Below are positions 43,123-45,625 of a stretch of 45,625 bases of DNA, one piece after another. The stretch's first letter is position 1. Each line of letters opens with the position of its first letter. The notes under the pieces are model-generated. The model did no database searches. It was not told the origin of the DNA and saw only the letters and a list, made by a program, of their open reading frames with translations. Origin of the DNA: Alphaproteobacteria bacterium (lineage in GTDB: Bacteria > Pseudomonadota > Alphaproteobacteria > CAAHEQ01 > UBA3637); the NCBI GenBank assembly GCA_017533325.1, contig JAFXIF010000041.1, positions 1-45,625 of the forward strand, in the 5' to 3' direction. The position numbers and the translations under genes were made by a program.

Positions 43123-43434
43123 TTATAATTTAATCTCAACATCTACACCCGCTGCTAAGTCCAATTTCATCAGAGCATCAACAGTTTGCGGTGTCGGATC
43201 AATAATGTCGAGCACCCGCTTATGGGTACGAATTTCAAACTGTTCACGTGACTTCTTATCGACGTGCACGGAACGGTTCACGGTAAATTTTTCAATACGT
43301 GTTGGCAAAGGGATTGGTCCAACAACTTGGGCCCCTGTGCGTTTTGCCGTATTGACGATCTCACGGGTTGATTGATCCAACAACCTATGATCGAACGCTC
43401 TTAAACGAATTCTAATATTTTGGTTTTCTAACAT
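43123..43434 (-). CDS. rpsJ: Ribosomal protein S10
   Basis: 30S head protein that is also NusE, the antitermination partner of NusB and NusG. It has [20 protein letters not shown] and the loop [19 protein letters not shown]. 103 aa. It follows fusA directly; tuf, which often lies here, is absent. Confidence 0.98.
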   Translation of the reverse strand: MLENQNIRIRLRAFDHRLLDQSTREIVNTAKRTGAQVVGPIPLPTRIEKFTVNRSVHVDKKSREQFEIRTHKRVLDIIDPTPQTVDALMKLDLAAGVDVEIKL

Positions 43435-43448
43435 AATTGTTACCTTTC

Positions 43449-45527
43449 TTAACCTGCTACTTTTGCTTTAATTTCATCAGCAACCATTTGTGGTACATCA
43501 GCATAGTGTGAGAACACCATTGTATATTGTGCACGACCTTGGCTCATTGAACGGAGAGTATTAACATAACCGAACATATTTGCGAGCGGAACAAGTGCAT
43601 CAATTACACGAGCGTTACCACGTTGATCCATGCCGGAAACTTGACCACGACGTGAGTTCAAGTCACCGATAATATCACCCATGTAATCTTCCGGTGTTAC
43701 AACTTCGATTTTCATAATCGGCTCTAACAACTTCGGACCAGCTTTTGCCATACCTTCGCGGAAAGCTGCACGAGCAGCAATTTCAAAGGCCATTGTGCTG
43801 GAGTCAACATCATGGTAAGCACCATCATAGAGGTTTGCTTTAAAGTCTGTGCAAGGGAAGCCTGCCAAAACACCTGTTTCAAGTGAGGCACGCAAACCTT
43901 TTTCAACACCTGGGATATATTCTTTTGGAACAGCACCGCCAACAACCGTGTTTTCAAAGACAAAGCCTGAACCCGGTTCCAACGGAGAGAATTTGATACG
44001 AACACGAGCAAATTGACCTGAACCACCAGATTGTTTTTTGTGTGTGTAATCTTCATCAAATTCTTTGGAAATTGTTTCACGATAAGCAACTTGCGGAGCA
44101 CCGACATTGGCTTCCACTTTAAATTCACGTTTCAAACGATCAACAATAATTTCCAAGTGCAATTCACCCATACCTTTAATAACGGTTTGACCTGTTTCTG
44201 TGTTACTTGTAACACGGAAAGACGGGTCTTCCATTGCTAAACGGTTCAAAGCTAAAGCCATTTTTTCAACGTCAGCTTTTGTTTTCGGTTCAACAGCAAT
44301 TTCAATAACCGGATCTGGGAAGTCCATTTTTTCCAAAACAACTTTTAAACCGTCACCGCACAATGTATCCCCTGTTGTTGTATCTTTCAAACCAACTAAG
44401 GCAACGATATCACCAGCTGTGGCTTCTTTAATTTCTTCACGGTGGTTAGCATGCATTAAAAGCATACGACCGATACGTTCTTTTTTGTCTTTAACAGTGT
44501 TTGTAACATAACTACCACTTGTTAAAGTTCCTTGATAAACGCGCAAGAATGTTAAAGATCCAACGAACGGGTCTGTCATAATCTTAAAGGCTAAACCGGC
44601 AAATGGTTTATCATCAACGGAACCGCAAACATATTCTGCTTCTGAACCGGCGATAACACCTTTTGCTTGTGGAATATCAACTGGTGAAGGCAAATAATCA
44701 ACAACGGCATCCAATAATGTTTGAATCCCTTTGTTTTTAAAGGCAGAACCACAAAATACCGGAATAAATGATTGAGAAATTGTTCCTTTACGGATACATT
44801 TTTTCAATGTTTCAACATCCGGTTCAATACCTTCCAAGTATTTTTCCATAGCTTCGTCATCCATTTCGACAGCCATTTCAACGAGTTCTTGGTAGTATTT
44901 AGCAGCTTTTTCTTGTAAATCAGCCGGAATTTCTTGATATTCAAATGAAGCACCCAAATCTTCTGAATGCCAAATAATTGCTTTTTGCATTAAAATATCA
45001 ACAATCCCTTTGAATTCTGATTCAGCACCAATCGGGAGAGCCATCACCATCGGACGAGCACCCAAACGTGTTTTAATCATATCAACACAGCGTTCAAAAT
45101 TGGCACCGATACGGTCCATTTTGTTAGCAAAACAAATACGAGGAACCCCGTATTTATCAGCTTGACGCCAAACTGTTTCTGATTGAGGTTCAACACCGGC
45201 AACGCCGTCAAAAACCGTGATAGCACCATCAAGAACACGCAAGCAACGTTCAACTTCTACTGTAAAGTCAACGTGGCCCGGCGTATCAATAACATTAATA
45301 CGGTGATCTTTCCAAAAAGCTGTTGTAGCAGCTGATGTAATCGTAATACCGCGTTCTTGTTCTTGTTCCATCCAGTCCATTGGAGCAGCGCCATCATGAA
45401 CTTCGCCGATTTTATGTGACTTACCCGTATAAAACAAAATACGTTCCGTAGTTGTTGTTTTACCGGCATCAATGTGAGCCATAATACCAATATTTCTATA
45501 TCTTTCAATCGGTGTTGTACGAGCCAT
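43449..45527 (-). CDS. fusA: Translation elongation factor G
   Basis: The GTPase that drives ribosomal translocation. G1 is [17 protein letters not shown], the switch II region is [17 protein letters not shown], and G4 is [12 protein letters not shown]. Domains II to V follow to a normal end ([14 protein letters not shown]). 692 aa, full length. It lies nine bases after rpsG. Confidence 0.98.
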   Translation of the reverse strand: MARTTPIERYRNIGIMAHIDAGKTTTTERILFYTGKSHKIGEVHDGAAPMDWMEQEQERGITITSAATTAFWKDHRINVIDTPGHVDFTVEVERCLRVLDGAITVFDGVAGVEPQSETVWRQADKYGVPRICFANKMDRIGANFERCVDMIKTRLGARPMVMALPIGAESEFKGIVDILMQKAIIWHSEDLGASFEYQEIPADLQEKAAKYYQELVEMAVEMDDEAMEKYLEGIEPDVETLKKCIRKGTISQSFIPVFCGSAFKNKGIQTLLDAVVDYLPSPVDIPQAKGVIAGSEAEYVCGSVDDKPFAGLAFKIMTDPFVGSLTFLRVYQGTLTSGSYVTNTVKDKKERIGRMLLMHANHREEIKEATAGDIVALVGLKDTTTGDTLCGDGLKVVLEKMDFPDPVIEIAVEPKTKADVEKMALALNRLAMEDPSFRVTSNTETGQTVIKGMGELHLEIIVDRLKREFKVEANVGAPQVAYRETISKEFDEDYTHKKQSGGSGQFARVRIKFSPLEPGSGFVFENTVVGGAVPKEYIPGVEKGLRASLETGVLAGFPCTDFKANLYDGAYHDVDSSTMAFEIAARAAFREGMAKAGPKLLEPIMKIEVVTPEDYMGDIIGDLNSRRGQVSGMDQRGNARVIDALVPLANMFGYVNTLRSMSQGRAQYTMVFSHYADVPQMVADEIKAKVAG

Positions 45528-45536
45528 GATTTCCCC

Positions 45537-45625
45537 CTACCATTTAAAGTGAGCAAAAGCTTTGTTAGCGTCAGCCATACGATGTGTATCTTCACGTTTA
45601 CGAATTGCAGCACCACGATTGTTGT
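45537..45625 (-). CDS. rpsG: Ribosomal protein S7, C-terminal end (partial)
   Basis: The last 29 codons read NRGAAIRKREDTHRMADANK and then AFAHFKW, the characteristic S7 C-terminus. The gene continues beyond the window, where rpsL is expected upstream. Confidence 0.95.
   Translation of the reverse strand, partial: NNRGAAIRKREDTHRMADANKAFAHFKW

Overview
The window looks like the chromosome of an AT-rich, host-associated alphaproteobacterium. This rests on the kind and order of the housekeeping genes (dnaB end, tsaB-rimI, and the fusA/S10-spc-alpha ribosomal cluster with long-form S14 and Lys/Ala-rich tails on L17 and L22). It also rests on the density of eukaryote-like and effector-like genes. 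I cannot name the lineage from sequence alone; a Rickettsiales/Holosporales-like or uncultured gut lineage would fit.

Layout. 1-1501: end of dnaB, a ~100-bp tandem repeat, then rimI and tsaB on the minus strand. 1502-9229: an accessory region with a MORN/YwqK-type secreted repeat protein and a decayed copy of its 5' end, a class I methyltransferase, tRNA-Thr(UGU), a 716-aa ankyrin protein flanked by direct repeats, a transglutaminase-like protein, a small secreted protein and a 450-aa ankyrin protein. 9412-17903: a GT6 (ABO-type) glycosyltransferase, a VanX-like peptidase, a tandem pair of paralogous proteins that each carry two HEPN RNase motifs, a secreted Lys/Tyr-rich repeat protein and a GT80-like sialyltransferase. 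18060-29108: an NSS-family transporter, a tandem run of ankyrin genes (one broken), a protein built of six winged-helix-like repeats, more ankyrin genes, a protein with two tandem OspF/SpvC-like phosphothreonine-lyase domains, and a lipoprotein behind a structured leader. 29584-45625: the ribosomal protein cluster on the minus strand, from rplQ back to a partial rpsG, including rpoA, adk, secY and fusA.

How it may work together. The middle 28 kb reads as a host-interaction and conflict island: seven ankyrin loci, a putative signalling-inactivating phospholyase, a papain/transglutaminase-fold protein, and two enzymes that would make vertebrate-like glycans (ABO-type and sialic-acid caps). The two glycosyltransferases share a small W-x-x-W-G module and a type II membrane anchor. 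The tandem double-HEPN pair is the best candidate for an undescribed RNA-targeting toxin or defence system. No secretion system, integrase, transposase or CRISPR array is visible, so delivery and mobility are inferred, not seen.

Integrity. Two neighbouring essential-cluster genes carry lesions: rplO has an in-frame TAA at codon 27, and secY is split by one extra base in a homopolymer. Read-level checking should decide whether these are errors or real.
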